A DNA stretch of 23,905 nucleotides from Lachnospiraceae bacterium UBA7076 (GTDB taxonomy: Bacteria > Bacillota > Clostridia > Lachnospirales > Lachnospiraceae): NCBI GenBank assembly GCA_002493625.1, contig DKZK01000021.1:7613-31517 (forward strand), read 5' to 3'. This document shows, piece after piece, positions 15,805 to 23,180 of the stretch; positions within the stretch are counted from its first letter, which is position 1; each line of letters opens with the position of its first letter. The notes below the pieces were generated by a model that was not told the origin of the DNA, did no database searches, and was given only the letters and a program-made list of their open reading frames with translations. The translations under genes and the position numbers were made by a program.

Positions 15805-16590
15805 TTATCCCGCAAGCATATTTCCCACAAGCTCAAAAACAGGAATTATGCGAAAGACTGCAATAACGCCTGTCCAGACGAAAAGCCACATAAGGGAGCC
15901 TGCGCCCAGCTTATATTTTTTACGATTTCCGGACAAGATACGCCATTCATAGCCTGCCATGTTCATGCTGTCATATACCCTCTTTGCTCTGTCAATGCTT
16001 CGAAGCATAAGATTCCCCGCAAACTGCCCCCATGCTTTAATATGTATCCCCTTCTGCCCCGGCGAAAGCACAAAATAGCTCTCGGAAAGCCTTTTTGTCT
16101 CCTTTATCAGTATGTTTATATACCTGTAAATAAGCATTATGACCGTAACAAGAAGCCCCGGTACATGCAACATTCTTAACGCCTCGCAAATATCATCGAT
16201 TGAGGTTGTGACAATCAATATATATACGGCAAAAACCGACATAACACCCTTGCACCAAAATCCTGCTGCGCCTGTGACCCCCGTACTAAAATTCTCTGAA
16301 AACAATATATTTGCCCCGCCGATAATAAAAAAGGCAAAAAGCACCGTCCTCATTCTTTTTAAGCATTTGTATAAGGATATATCTGCCATTAAAAAGCAGA
16401 TAATCAAATATACGCTCATGGATAAAATACCCGTGAGCATATTATTTTTAAAGGAAATGACGAAGCATATGTACCATATTGTCACAAGCAGCTTGACAAG
16501 AGGATGCATTTCATTCAGCCAGCCTTCTTTTGACGCTTCCCTGTCGATGCTGCACATTTCCCCAAGCATATTATCAAACCTGTTCATCAT
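15805..16590 (-). CDS. cbiQ: ECF nickel/cobalt transporter T component (CbiQ family)
   Basis: This is the membrane coupling protein that joins the ATPase to the metal-binding component. The 261-residue sequence has hydrophobic segments at about residues 33-46, 52-70, 84-98, 110-127 and 237-254, and the coupling region with the short conserved helices around LRMLHVPG and SIDRAKRVYDSMNMAGYEW, the latter matching the 'R..R....AM..RG' type motif of CbiQ/EcfT proteins. Its ATG lies inside the 3' end of cbiM (17-base overlap), with AAGAG just upstream, so translation is coupled to cbiM. The equivalent in the L. plantarum lar system is larQ. Confidence 0.92.
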   Translation of the reverse strand: MMNRFDNMLGEMCSIDREASKEGWLNEMHPLVKLLVTIWYICFVISFKNNMLTGILSMSVYLIICFLMADISLYKCLKRMRTVLFAFFIIGGANILFSENFSTGVTGAAGFWCKGVMSVFAVYILIVTTSIDDICEALRMLHVPGLLVTVIMLIYRYINILIKETKRLSESYFVLSPGQKGIHIKAWGQFAGNLMLRSIDRAKRVYDSMNMAGYEWRILSGNRKKYKLGAGSLMWLFVWTGVIAVFRIIPVFELVGNMLAG

Positions 16591-17584
16591 TACACTCTTT
16601 TCGTTTTCGTAATACCTTTATCATAATGCAGAATAAAACGCACACGCCTATAACGGCAATTCCCCCGACAATGCCGGAAAAAGACGTGCCGAATTTACTG
16701 TCCGAGCCTGAAAATGCATAGTCCGGAAGCAGCGCTGTCTTATCCTGAACGTCAGAAAACGTATCGTACACCTGACCCTCGCTTATAATTTCCGTGTCGC
16801 CCGTAACCCTTTCAACCGACCATTCAAGTCCATCGGGAAGGGAGGAGGCAAGAAGCGACAAACCTCCTGCAATAAAAATTGCCGTTATCCCAAGTATTGT
16901 CATGACCTTTCCATAGGATAATCGCTCCTTTTTACCGTTTTCCTTAACTCCCCAAAGCAAATCAGGCTTTGTCTCAAATACAAAGCACAAAACAGCTGCC
17001 GTTATTATACCCTCAACAGCTCCTATGGCCAAATGTATAGGCTGCATAAAGGAGACAAACACCTTAAAGGGCAGCGTTGTAACTCCGGATATAAGCGTTT
17101 CGAGTGTTACTGAAAACGCCCCAAGCTGAAGCGTTACGATACACCCTATAATAGAGGCAGCAGTTATTTTCCTTTTGGACGCGCCGTTCTTAACCATGCT
17201 CCGCCATATAATTCCTGCTCCTATAAAGCATCCGTAAAAAGCCATATTCCATATATTTGCGCCAAGCGCCATAATACCGCCGTCAGCAAACATCAGGCAC
17301 TGAATGATAAGAATTCCCATCATTGTAATAAAGCCCGCCGAGGGACCAAGCATTGCAGAAAGAAGCATACTGCCGCATATGTGTCCGCTTGAGCCTGTTC
17401 CCGGAATTGCAAAATTAATCATCTGGGCGGCAAAAACAAATGCTCCCATAATGCCCATTTCCGGCACTTTAACCGGCTCCTCTGATTTTTTTATTGTATG
17501 TATGCTGTAGGCTGACGTGCCGGCAGTAAGACCAAACATTACAGCCGCCACCCCCGTATTTATAAGTGCATCTGCCATATGCAT
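16574..17584 (-). CDS. cbiM: ECF nickel transporter S component, fused CbiM/NikM plus PDGLE (NikN) domain
   Basis: The protein starts MHMADALINTG, and the NikM/CbiM family uses the free N-terminus, Met1 and His2, plus a histidine near position 67, to hold the metal; here H2 and H68 (GTGSSGHICG) are present. The reading frame extends to a GTG three codons upstream, but the ATG at 17582-17584 has AGGAGG eight bases before it and is required to expose Met-His. About six membrane segments fill residues 10-215. A C-terminal unit follows with one span, PDGLEWS near residue 260, a loop, and a last span: this is the NikN/PDGLE part, so M and N are fused (NikMN, larMN), a layout linked to nickel uptake. 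Confidence 0.92.
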   Translation of the reverse strand: MHMADALINTGVAAVMFGLTAGTSAYSIHTIKKSEEPVKVPEMGIMGAFVFAAQMINFAIPGTGSSGHICGSMLLSAMLGPSAGFITMMGILIIQCLMFADGGIMALGANIWNMAFYGCFIGAGIIWRSMVKNGASKRKITAASIIGCIVTLQLGAFSVTLETLISGVTTLPFKVFVSFMQPIHLAIGAVEGIITAAVLCFVFETKPDLLWGVKENGKKERLSYGKVMTILGITAIFIAGGLSLLASSLPDGLEWSVERVTGDTEIISEGQVYDTFSDVQDKTALLPDYAFSGSDSKFGTSFSGIVGGIAVIGVCVLFCIMIKVLRKRKECNDEQV

Positions 17585-17604
17585 GACAAGCACCTCCTGT
17601 TCAG

Positions 17605-18948
17605 TTATTTCTGATTATTTATTTTATAAATGTTTTCTCTTATATCCTGAAGGGCTGCGTTTTTCTCACCGGCAATACGCTTTAAATCCTCATATTCAGG
17701 CTTGATTTTCCTTGCTCCATACCCCTCTGAGACCTTCACATTTACGTCGCCGTATTCTGTGTGAACAACCTCACTGTGTCTTTCCATAAGCATGCGCTTT
17801 TTTTCCGTATAGCGTATGCCTGTTGTTGTGGTATGCATAAATATAATTTCTGCAAGCCTTTCTCTGTCCTCAGGTTTACATAACACTCCAAGTATAACGC
17901 CCGGTCTGCCCTTTTTTGCAGTAATCGGAATTGTGTAAACATCCTTTGCCCCGCTTTCCATAAGAAGCCCTGTTACATATCCGATTTCCTCTCCTGTCAT
18001 GTCGTCCAGATTACAGTTCATTTCCACAATTATATCTTCCGCATTATTTTTTTCACTGTTACTTTTATGAATATCCTCCAATTCAGCACTGCTTTCCTCC
18101 AATGACGCAGACTCTCCCAATATAGCCCTTACAACATTGGCCGAAGAAAAATCCTTGCTTCCTGTGCCATAGCCTATATTATCTATTTTCATAAACGGCA
18201 TGCCGCAGAACTGGTTTACATAATTTCCAACAAGGGCAGCTCCCGTAGGGGTGCAGAGTTCTCCCTCAATACTTCCGCTATAGCATGGAATGTCTCGTAA
18301 AAGCAGGGCTGTGGCAGGTGCGGGAACAGGCAATATTCCATGTGCGCATTTTACCTGTCCATATCCCGTGTTTATGGACGATGCAGCAATTTCATCCGCA
18401 TCAAGCATTTCAAAAAGCATGGCGCAGCCTGTAATGTCCGCAAGAGCATCCATCATACCCACCTCATGGAAATGTATGTTGCAAACCTCCGTTCCGTGAA
18501 CCTTACTTTCCGCATCTGCAATCCGCTTATATACGTTTCTTATTTCACGCTTTACACTTTTGGAAACTCTTAAGCTGTTTATAATATCAGTAATTTCGGC
18601 CATGGAAGCGTGATGGTGTTCGTGTTCGTGGTTATGTTCTTCATAGTGTCCGTGTTCATGCTTATGTTCTTCATGGCACTCGTGTCCATTGTGGCACTCA
18701 TGCTCGTTATGATGCCCATGGACATCTTCACTTACCTCGGTTTTTCCGTTTATTTTTACCTCCACATGCTTTCCCACAATACCGCATTTTTTATCATCAA
18801 CAATTTTTACGGTTACGCCGGGTATGCCTGCTTCATTAAGCTCCCCCAGAAACTCCTGCTGTTCTTTCTCGCCGAGCAGTGAGACAAGCGCGCCCATAAG
18901 CATATCTCCCGCTACTCCCATACTTAAATCCAGATATAATATTTTCAT
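17605..18948 (-). CDS. larC: Nickel-pincer cofactor nickel insertion protein (cyclometallase)
   Basis: LarC inserts nickel into the pyridinium-3,5-bisthiocarboxylate mononucleotide, using CTP, to complete the cofactor of lactate racemase and related enzymes. The 447-residue protein begins MKILYLDLSMGVAGDM (family LD..G..GDM), has the conserved INTGYGQVKCAHG, PVPAPATALLL and GELCTPTGAAL segments in its first half, and MNCNLDDMTGE at the start of its C-terminal domain. Residues 77-113 form a histidine-rich insert with 17 His in 37 residues, a likely nickel store. In L. plantarum larC is split into larC1 and larC2 joined by programmed frameshifting; here it is one open frame. GAGGAG precedes the ATG; larB ends 15 bases upstream and cbiM follows. 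Confidence 0.95.
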   Translation of the reverse strand: MKILYLDLSMGVAGDMLMGALVSLLGEKEQQEFLGELNEAGIPGVTVKIVDDKKCGIVGKHVEVKINGKTEVSEDVHGHHNEHECHNGHECHEEHKHEHGHYEEHNHEHEHHHASMAEITDIINSLRVSKSVKREIRNVYKRIADAESKVHGTEVCNIHFHEVGMMDALADITGCAMLFEMLDADEIAASSINTGYGQVKCAHGILPVPAPATALLLRDIPCYSGSIEGELCTPTGAALVGNYVNQFCGMPFMKIDNIGYGTGSKDFSSANVVRAILGESASLEESSAELEDIHKSNSEKNNAEDIIVEMNCNLDDMTGEEIGYVTGLLMESGAKDVYTIPITAKKGRPGVILGVLCKPEDRERLAEIIFMHTTTTGIRYTEKKRMLMERHSEVVHTEYGDVNVKVSEGYGARKIKPEYEDLKRIAGEKNAALQDIRENIYKINNQK

Positions 18949-18963
18949 TTTTTTCTCCTCTGA

Positions 18964-19764
18964 TTATAAATGATTAATCATGCTCGCCTGATAGCCTGCT
19001 CCAAATCCGTTGTCAATATTGACAACACTCACTCCACTTGCGCAGGAATTAAGCATGGAAAGAAGCGCAGAAAGCCCTCCAAAATTAGCTCCATACCCCA
19101 CGCTTGTAGGCACAGCAATAACCGGGCATGAAACAAGACCGCCCACAACGCTGGCAAGCGCACCCTCCATGCCTGCAATGGCAATAACGACGCTTGCGTT
19201 CATAAGCTTATCAAGATGTGCAAAAAGCCTGTGTATTCCCGCAACGCCAACATCATATATACGCTCAACCTTATTTCCAAGCGCCTCTGCCGTGAGAGCT
19301 GCCTCCTCCGCAACAGGTATATCGCTTGTACCTCCGGTTATAACGGCAATGGTTCCGTGTCCCGATGGATTTGGAAGCTCGCCTATTATACAGATACCGG
19401 AAATCTTTTCGTAAAAGACATTACTTTCTCCAACAGCTTTGGCTTCGTTACCATCAAGGCATACGTTAAGCTTATCCTTTAAATATAAAAATGCTTCCTC
19501 ACTCATTCTGGTTATCAGCACCGTTTTCTGTCCTGCCTCAATCAGCTTCCCCACTATGGCAAAAAGCTGTTCCTTTGTCTTTCCTGCTCCATATACAACC
19601 TCTGCTGCTCCCTGTCTTATCCTTCTGTGGGTATCAAGCTTTGCAAAATCCAAATCAATATATGGCTCCATTTTAAGCTTAAGCATTATTTCTTCCATTG
19701 AGAGCCCGCCGTCTTTAAAGCGGGTAAGCATTTCTTCAATTGTGTTTTCTCCGTAGTTTTCCAT
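18964..19764 (-). CDS. larB: Nickel-pincer cofactor carboxylase (PurE-related)
   Basis: LarB carboxylates the pyridine ring of nicotinic acid adenine dinucleotide and cleaves its phosphoanhydride, the first step to the nickel-pincer nucleotide. The C-terminal half of the 266-residue protein is PurE-like: VITGGTSDIPVAEEAA corresponds to the PurE GSTSD.P loop and IAGMEGALASVVGGL to AAGM.AALPGVVA; the segment PVIAVPTSVGYGA is typical for LarB. The N-terminal 100 residues include IDLDFAKLDTHRRIRQGAAEVVYGAGKT, a LarB-specific signature. GAGGTAA lies a few bases before the ATG, and a good promoter is found at 19798-19826. It heads the lar/nickel operon. larE (sulfur donor) and larA (racemase) are not in this window. 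Confidence 0.95.
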   Translation of the reverse strand: MENYGENTIEEMLTRFKDGGLSMEEIMLKLKMEPYIDLDFAKLDTHRRIRQGAAEVVYGAGKTKEQLFAIVGKLIEAGQKTVLITRMSEEAFLYLKDKLNVCLDGNEAKAVGESNVFYEKISGICIIGELPNPSGHGTIAVITGGTSDIPVAEEAALTAEALGNKVERIYDVGVAGIHRLFAHLDKLMNASVVIAIAGMEGALASVVGGLVSCPVIAVPTSVGYGANFGGLSALLSMLNSCASGVSVVNIDNGFGAGYQASMINHL

Positions 19765-19797
19765 GCCTTACCTCAATACAAAAAATCCTTAATTGTT

Positions 19798-19826
19798 ATT
19801 ATACTTGCAAAAACAAGTACTTGCAA
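19798..19826 (-). promoter_or_regulatory. larB: Promoter and operator-like repeat of the lar operon
   Basis: On the minus strand TTGCAA (19821-19826), a 17-base spacer and TATAAT (19798-19803). On the plus strand the same bases contain the direct repeat TACTTGCAA at 19802-19810 and 19818-19826 (16-base period) and the palindrome CAAGTACTTG at 19814-19823. The expected start near 19791 leaves only about 27 bases of leader, too short for a riboswitch, so metal control, if any, should act at the DNA. Confidence 0.7.
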
Positions 19827-19849
19827 TCCTTTTTAAATGACTACCAGTT

Positions 19850-19911
19850 GATTGCGAAACTCCTTATTTTCTACAACGTATTATATGGAAAACTTAGTTT
19901 CGCAATTGCCT
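19850..19911. repeat. Palindromic repeat, copy C (longest form)
   Basis: ATTGCGAAACT at the left and AGTTTCGCAATTGCC at the right are reverse complements over 11 or more bases, enclosing a core that shares 23 identical bases with 5534-5556. On the minus strand the core contains TATAAT (19880-19885). It lies upstream of the larB promoter. Confidence 0.8.
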
Positions 19912-20001
19912 AAAAATGACTAAATTTAAAGGGATAAAAAGCTATGAAATATATGCCATATATAATCAGTACTGCATTCGAATAAGCTGTAACATATCAG
20001 C

Positions 20002-20050
20002 TTGACAAATATATCAAATTGATATATTATTTAATGTATCAGTGTGATAT
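20002..20050 (+). promoter_or_regulatory. padR promoter with palindromic operators
   Basis: TTGACA (20002-20007), a 17-base spacer and TATTAT (20025-20030) form a strong promoter. Between and over these lies the perfect palindrome ATATATCAAATTGATATAT (20009-20027, nine-base arms, one central base). A second, imperfect site, TATCA-GTG-TGATA (20037-20049), covers the expected transcription start. Such AT-rich inverted repeats are typical PadR-family operators, so autorepression is likely. Confidence 0.75.
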
Positions 20051-20091
20051 ATTTAATAATATATTTCAGGAAAAGAAGGAATGAATAGACA

Positions 20092-20637
20092 ATGGCAATA
20101 GAAAAGAAAATTGATTGCGTAATTTTGGGATTATTAAGTCACGAAGATTTGACCGGGTACGAAATAAAAAAAAGGATGGATACTTCATTAAAATATTTTT
20201 GGGGAGCAAGCTATGGGAGTATATATCCGGCGCTTAGCGATTTGGTTAAGAACGGAATGGCAGTTAAACGGGATGAAACAGAAAATAATCGACATAAAAT
20301 AATATACTCTATTACACAAAAAGGAAGATGTCATTTAAAGGATTGGCTTCGCCTTCCTGCGGAAAAGGATGAGTTACGGTATGAAACACTGCTTAAACTA
20401 TTTTTCGGTAATGAAGCAGGCGCATTACAAGCCATATCTCATATAGATGCATTTGAAGAAAAAATTGAGAAAGATCTGCAACACCTCACAGATTCGGCAG
20501 ATATCCTTAGAAAAAACGTTTCGTCGGATGATACACACAAATATTATTTGCTTACCGTAGAATTTGGAATTAAGACATATAGTGCTTATTTAGAATGGTG
20601 CAGGGAAGCAAAGACTATGTTAAAAAAGGAGCGTTAA
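20092..20637 (+). CDS. PadR-family transcriptional regulator
   Basis: The 181-residue protein has the PadR winged helix at residues 5-85: CVILGLLSHEDLTGYEIKKRMD, then FWGASYGSIYPALSDLVKNGMAV with the recognition helix and the conserved tyrosine and proline, and IIYSITQKGRCHLKDWL. Residues 90-178 form the VirR/PadR-2 type C-terminal helices used for dimerisation. PadR proteins usually repress their own and a neighbouring gene in response to small hydrophobic or toxic compounds. AAGGA lies about 12 bases before the ATG, a little far. The start codon of the next gene comes two bases after the stop, so the pair is one operon. Confidence 0.92.
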   Translation: MAIEKKIDCVILGLLSHEDLTGYEIKKRMDTSLKYFWGASYGSIYPALSDLVKNGMAVKRDETENNRHKIIYSITQKGRCHLKDWLRLPAEKDELRYETLLKLFFGNEAGALQAISHIDAFEEKIEKDLQHLTDSADILRKNVSSDDTHKYYLLTVEFGIKTYSAYLEWCREAKTMLKKER

Positions 20638-20638
20638 T

Positions 20639-21133
20639 ATGGTTAAATGGTTAAAGCTTTTTGGTAATCAATATCTCGGATTTTGGATATTGGGCTTAGT
20701 CCTGTTTGTGATGCAGGAGATACCCTATATGATTATGCCTTTGTTAAAATTGGAAACCAATCCGATTATGAATATGCAGGAATCATCAGCGGCGCTTAAT
20801 ACGTGCGAGAAAATACTTGGCTCTTTATGTGTTGCTCTTATGACCTTTATCATCTGTGATGAAAAGAAGATATTTTCGATTAGAGAGCCTTGGGAATTAC
20901 TGTTTTTCTGTATTTCCATGGGAATATTATTACTGAATTTTTTTGGCTGGTTTTTATATTTTACAGGTCATCAGAGTATTTATGTAATGATGTTTTTTAT
21001 TGTTGCATTACCGCCTTTGTATTATGTGTTTATCGGTTTGTGGAGGAACAATATAATTCTGACAGTAACCGGATGTGTATTTTGGGCTGTTCATTTAATA
21101 CATGTATATGGCAACTTGAATATGAAAATATAG
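20639..21133 (+). CDS. Unknown multi-span membrane protein co-transcribed with padR
   Basis: I do not recognise this 164-residue protein. It has hydrophobic segments at about residues 13-34, 59-73, 83-107, 111-131 and 136-157, giving roughly five spans with short loops and no enzymatic motif. GGAG lies seven bases before the ATG, inside the end of padR, so the genes are translationally coupled. A terminator (21206-21242) follows. Genes paired this way with PadR regulators are often the regulated target, commonly transporters or stress-response membrane proteins; that is inference and the length is too small for a standard ABC or MFS exporter. Confidence 0.8.
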   Translation: MVKWLKLFGNQYLGFWILGLVLFVMQEIPYMIMPLLKLETNPIMNMQESSAALNTCEKILGSLCVALMTFIICDEKKIFSIREPWELLFFCISMGILLLNFFGWFLYFTGHQSIYVMMFFIVALPPLYYVFIGLWRNNIILTVTGCVFWAVHLIHVYGNLNMKI

Positions 21134-21205
21134 GATTATACAAGACCAATTGCATGAGTCAGATTTTGATTAACCTGTTATGAATGTCGGAAAATGATAC
21201 TTAAT

Positions 21206-21242
21206 AAAACGAACTGCCCGAAATTTTCGAGCAGTTCGTTTT
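21206..21242. terminator. Bidirectional intrinsic terminator between padR operon and iscU
   Basis: AAAACGAACTGC (21206-21217) and GCAGTTCGTTTT (21231-21242) are perfect 12-base complements around a 13-base loop that can itself pair further (CGAAA/TTTCG). A-run on one side and T-run on the other allow it to serve both converging units. Confidence 0.85.
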
Positions 21243-21323
21243 AAACAGAATACTACCATTCCCTAATCCACTGAATACGGGAAAATTAATGCAGCAATCC
21301 CAATTATATACAGTTAAAAGACT

Positions 21324-21788
21324 TCAGGCTTCCTCTCCCATTTCATAAAACTCCTCCGTCTCATCAATATCCTTTACCGGAGGCTTTAAGCCCTCTATCT
21401 TAATGTTATTTTTCTCGGCATAGTCCCAGAGCGCGGCATGTATTGCCTCCTCCGCAAGCAGGGAGCAATGAACCTTTACAGGCGGAAGTCCGCCTAACGC
21501 CTCCATAACTGCCCTGTTTGTGACCTCAAGCGCCTCCTGTATGGTTTTGCCCTTTACAAGCTCAGTTGCCATGCTGCTTGTGGCAACAGCAGCTCCGCAA
21601 CCAAAGGTCTTGAACTTTGCCTCGGTTATTATGCCGTTTTCATCCACGTCAATATACATTCGCATGATATCTCCGCATTTTGCATTTCCCACTGTGCCTA
21701 CGCCGCTTGGGTTTTCTATTTCTCCAACATTTCTTGGATTTGTAAAATGGTCCATGACCTTTTCACTATATTCCGTAACCTGACTCAT
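21324..21788 (-). CDS. iscU: Fe-S cluster assembly scaffold (IscU/NifU N-terminal type)
   Basis: IscU receives sulfur from the cysteine desulfurase and iron to build a cluster for transfer to apo-proteins. The 154-residue protein has the three cluster cysteines C38 (NAKCGD), C64 (TFGCGAA) and C108 (KVHCSLLA), with D40 that aids cluster release, and the family segment GGLPPVKVHCS (LPPVK is the Hsc66 recognition motif in the E. coli protein). The tail after residue 130 is acidic. GGAGG lies nine bases before the ATG, 16 bases after nifS, so the two are co-expressed. No hscA, hscB or fdx gene follows. Confidence 0.95.
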   Translation of the reverse strand: MSQVTEYSEKVMDHFTNPRNVGEIENPSGVGTVGNAKCGDIMRMYIDVDENGIITEAKFKTFGCGAAVATSSMATELVKGKTIQEALEVTNRAVMEALGGLPPVKVHCSLLAEEAIHAALWDYAEKNNIKIEGLKPPVKDIDETEEFYEMGEEA

Positions 21789-21804
21789 CTTTTCGTACCT
21801 CCGC

Positions 21805-22989
21805 TCAGTTCTTATTTGACTTTACAAAATCTTCATATAAAGGCGACATACTTCTAAGCCTTTCAACGATTTCTTTAAGTTTATCAACAACAAAATTTAT
21901 TTCTTCCTCTGTGTTTTCATCTGAAAGGGTAAGTCTCAATGACCCGTGGGCTATCTCATGGGGCAGCCCGATTGCAAGAAGCACATGCGACGGGTCAAGA
22001 GAGCCCGAGGTACATGCGGAGCCGCTTGAAGCGCATATTCCGTTTCGGTCAAGCATAAGAAGCAGCGACTCACCCTCAATAAACCGGAAGCTGAAGTTTG
22101 CGTTGTTTGAAAGCCTTTCGGTTCTATGACCATTGACCTTTGTGTAAGGTATTTCATTTTCCACCCTGCTTATAAGATAATCCCGAAGCTTTGTCTCATA
22201 AGCCATTCGCTCCCTCATTTTTCTTTCTGCAAGCTCCGTAGCTTTTGCAAAGCCTATTATGCCGGGCGTATTGTGCGTGCCTGCCCTCCTGTTTTTTTCC
22301 TGCGCGCCGCCGTGAATAAGAGGTGTTATTTTAACATTTTTCCTGATGTACATTATACCGATTCCCTTTGGACCGCCTAATTTATGTCCGCTTGCGGAAA
22401 GCATGTCGATATTCATTTCATCAACATTTACAGGCACGTGACCGTATGCCTGAACTGCATCCGTATGGAAAAGCACGCCGTGTTTTTTTGCTATCTCACC
22501 TATTTTTTTAACCGGCTCAATTGTACCGATTTCGTTGTTTGCAAACATGACGGATATAAGTATTGTTTCGGGCTTTATTGCAGCCTCAAGCTCATCCAGC
22601 TTGACAACTCCGTTTTCATCCACGTCTACATATGTTATTTCATATCCGTTTTTTTCAAGGAACTCACAGGTGTGCAATATGGCATGATGCTCTATCTTCG
22701 ACGTAATGATATGGTTTCCCTTTGATCTATTCGCCAAAGCAGCGCCCTTAAGCGCCCAGTTATCGGACTCGCTTCCGCCGCCTGTAAAATATATTTCCTC
22801 AGACGTTGCGCCTATGAAATCCGCAACTGTTTTCCGCGCCCTGTCAACCTCTTTATTTATCTCGCCTGCAAATGTATACACACTGGCAGGATTTCCGTAG
22901 CTCTCCTCAAAATACGGATGCATAGCCTCATATACTTCCTTATCCACCCTTGTTGTGGCGGCATTATCTAAATATATAAATTCTTTCAT
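21805..22989 (-). CDS. nifS: Cysteine desulfurase (NifS/IscS, class I)
   Basis: This PLP enzyme takes sulfur from cysteine as a persulfide and hands it to IscU. The 394-residue protein contains the internal-aldimine lysine K203 in SASGHKLGGPKG, PLP-contacting H101 (SKIEHHA), D177 and Q180 (HTDAVQ), and the persulfide cysteine C326 in ASSGSACTSGS, the flexible-loop form of class I desulfurases. AGGAGG lies eight bases before the ATG. A 138-base MITE ends 38 bases upstream of the start codon, and the only clear promoter lies beyond it. No iscR-type regulator adjoins. It could also serve tRNA thiolation or, with LarE, sulfur supply for the nickel cofactor; only the IscU role is supported by position. 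Confidence 0.95.
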   Translation of the reverse strand: MKEFIYLDNAATTRVDKEVYEAMHPYFEESYGNPASVYTFAGEINKEVDRARKTVADFIGATSEEIYFTGGGSESDNWALKGAALANRSKGNHIITSKIEHHAILHTCEFLEKNGYEITYVDVDENGVVKLDELEAAIKPETILISVMFANNEIGTIEPVKKIGEIAKKHGVLFHTDAVQAYGHVPVNVDEMNIDMLSASGHKLGGPKGIGIMYIRKNVKITPLIHGGAQEKNRRAGTHNTPGIIGFAKATELAERKMRERMAYETKLRDYLISRVENEIPYTKVNGHRTERLSNNANFSFRFIEGESLLLMLDRNGICASSGSACTSGSLDPSHVLLAIGLPHEIAHGSLRLTLSDENTEEEINFVVDKLKEIVERLRSMSPLYEDFVKSNKN

Positions 22990-23027
22990 CCATGCTTCCT
23001 CCTGTAAAACAAATAAACTATCCCATC

Positions 23028-23165
23028 GGGCTGTCGCAATAAGGATTGATTTTCTTAATAACTATGCTTTTTAACAAAGAAAAGCGGAAGTTAAGTAACA
23101 CGTTGGAGCGTTCTTTGTTAAAAATGCATAGTAAAAAAGAATTAAAATCCTTATTGCGACAGCCC
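23028..23165. mobile_element. MITE with long terminal inverted repeats, inside the nifS leader
   Basis: The 138-bp element begins with GGGCTGTCGCAATAAGGATT and ends with its exact complement. The similarity continues inward: arms 23028-23081 and 23111-23165 pair over about 54 bases with few mismatches, leaving a 29-base centre. It has no coding capacity. The same outer end recurs at 23862, so it is a dispersed non-autonomous element; the long fold-back arms are typical of MITEs. I see no convincing target-site duplication. Confidence 0.85.
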
Positions 23166-23180
23166 CAATCCGGCACTTGT

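Larger units (their letters stand above)
19765..20091. other. Divergent intergenic region between larB and padR
   Basis: This 327-base stretch carries no gene. From left to right it holds the larB ribosome binding site, the larB promoter with its 16-base-period direct repeat, palindromic repeat copy C (19850-19911), about 90 AT-rich bases where I see nothing specific, and the padR promoter with operator palindromes (20002-20050). Confidence 0.8.

Noticed and set aside
18610..18882. Plus-strand open frame opposite the His-rich part of larC, with a very hydrophobic Met/Val/Phe-rich product
   Set aside because: It is the antisense shadow of His and Glu codons; larC on the other strand has clear family motifs and RBS.
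17605..18948. larC frameshift or pseudogene, as larC is split in L. plantarum
   Set aside because: The frame is continuous with both N- and C-terminal family motifs, so it is an intact single-gene form.
19765..19850. Cobalamin or nickel-cobalt riboswitch before larB
   Set aside because: The predicted leader is only about 27 bases, too short for any known metal or cofactor riboswitch.
5464..19911. Repeated palindromes as a possible CRISPR array
   Set aside because: Copies are kilobases apart, vary in length and have no regular spacers or cas genes.
19765..19911. NikR operator in front of the lar operon
   Set aside because: I find no GTATGA/TCATAC half-site pair at the required spacing.
23028..23060. 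Outward promoter in the MITE arm driving nifS (TTGCGA as -35)
   Set aside because: The matching -10 (TTATTT) is poor, and a much better promoter lies upstream at 23181-23209.
23020..23175. Target-site duplication flanking the MITE
   Set aside because: The flanks (CCCATC and CAATCC) show no convincing direct repeat; not claimed.
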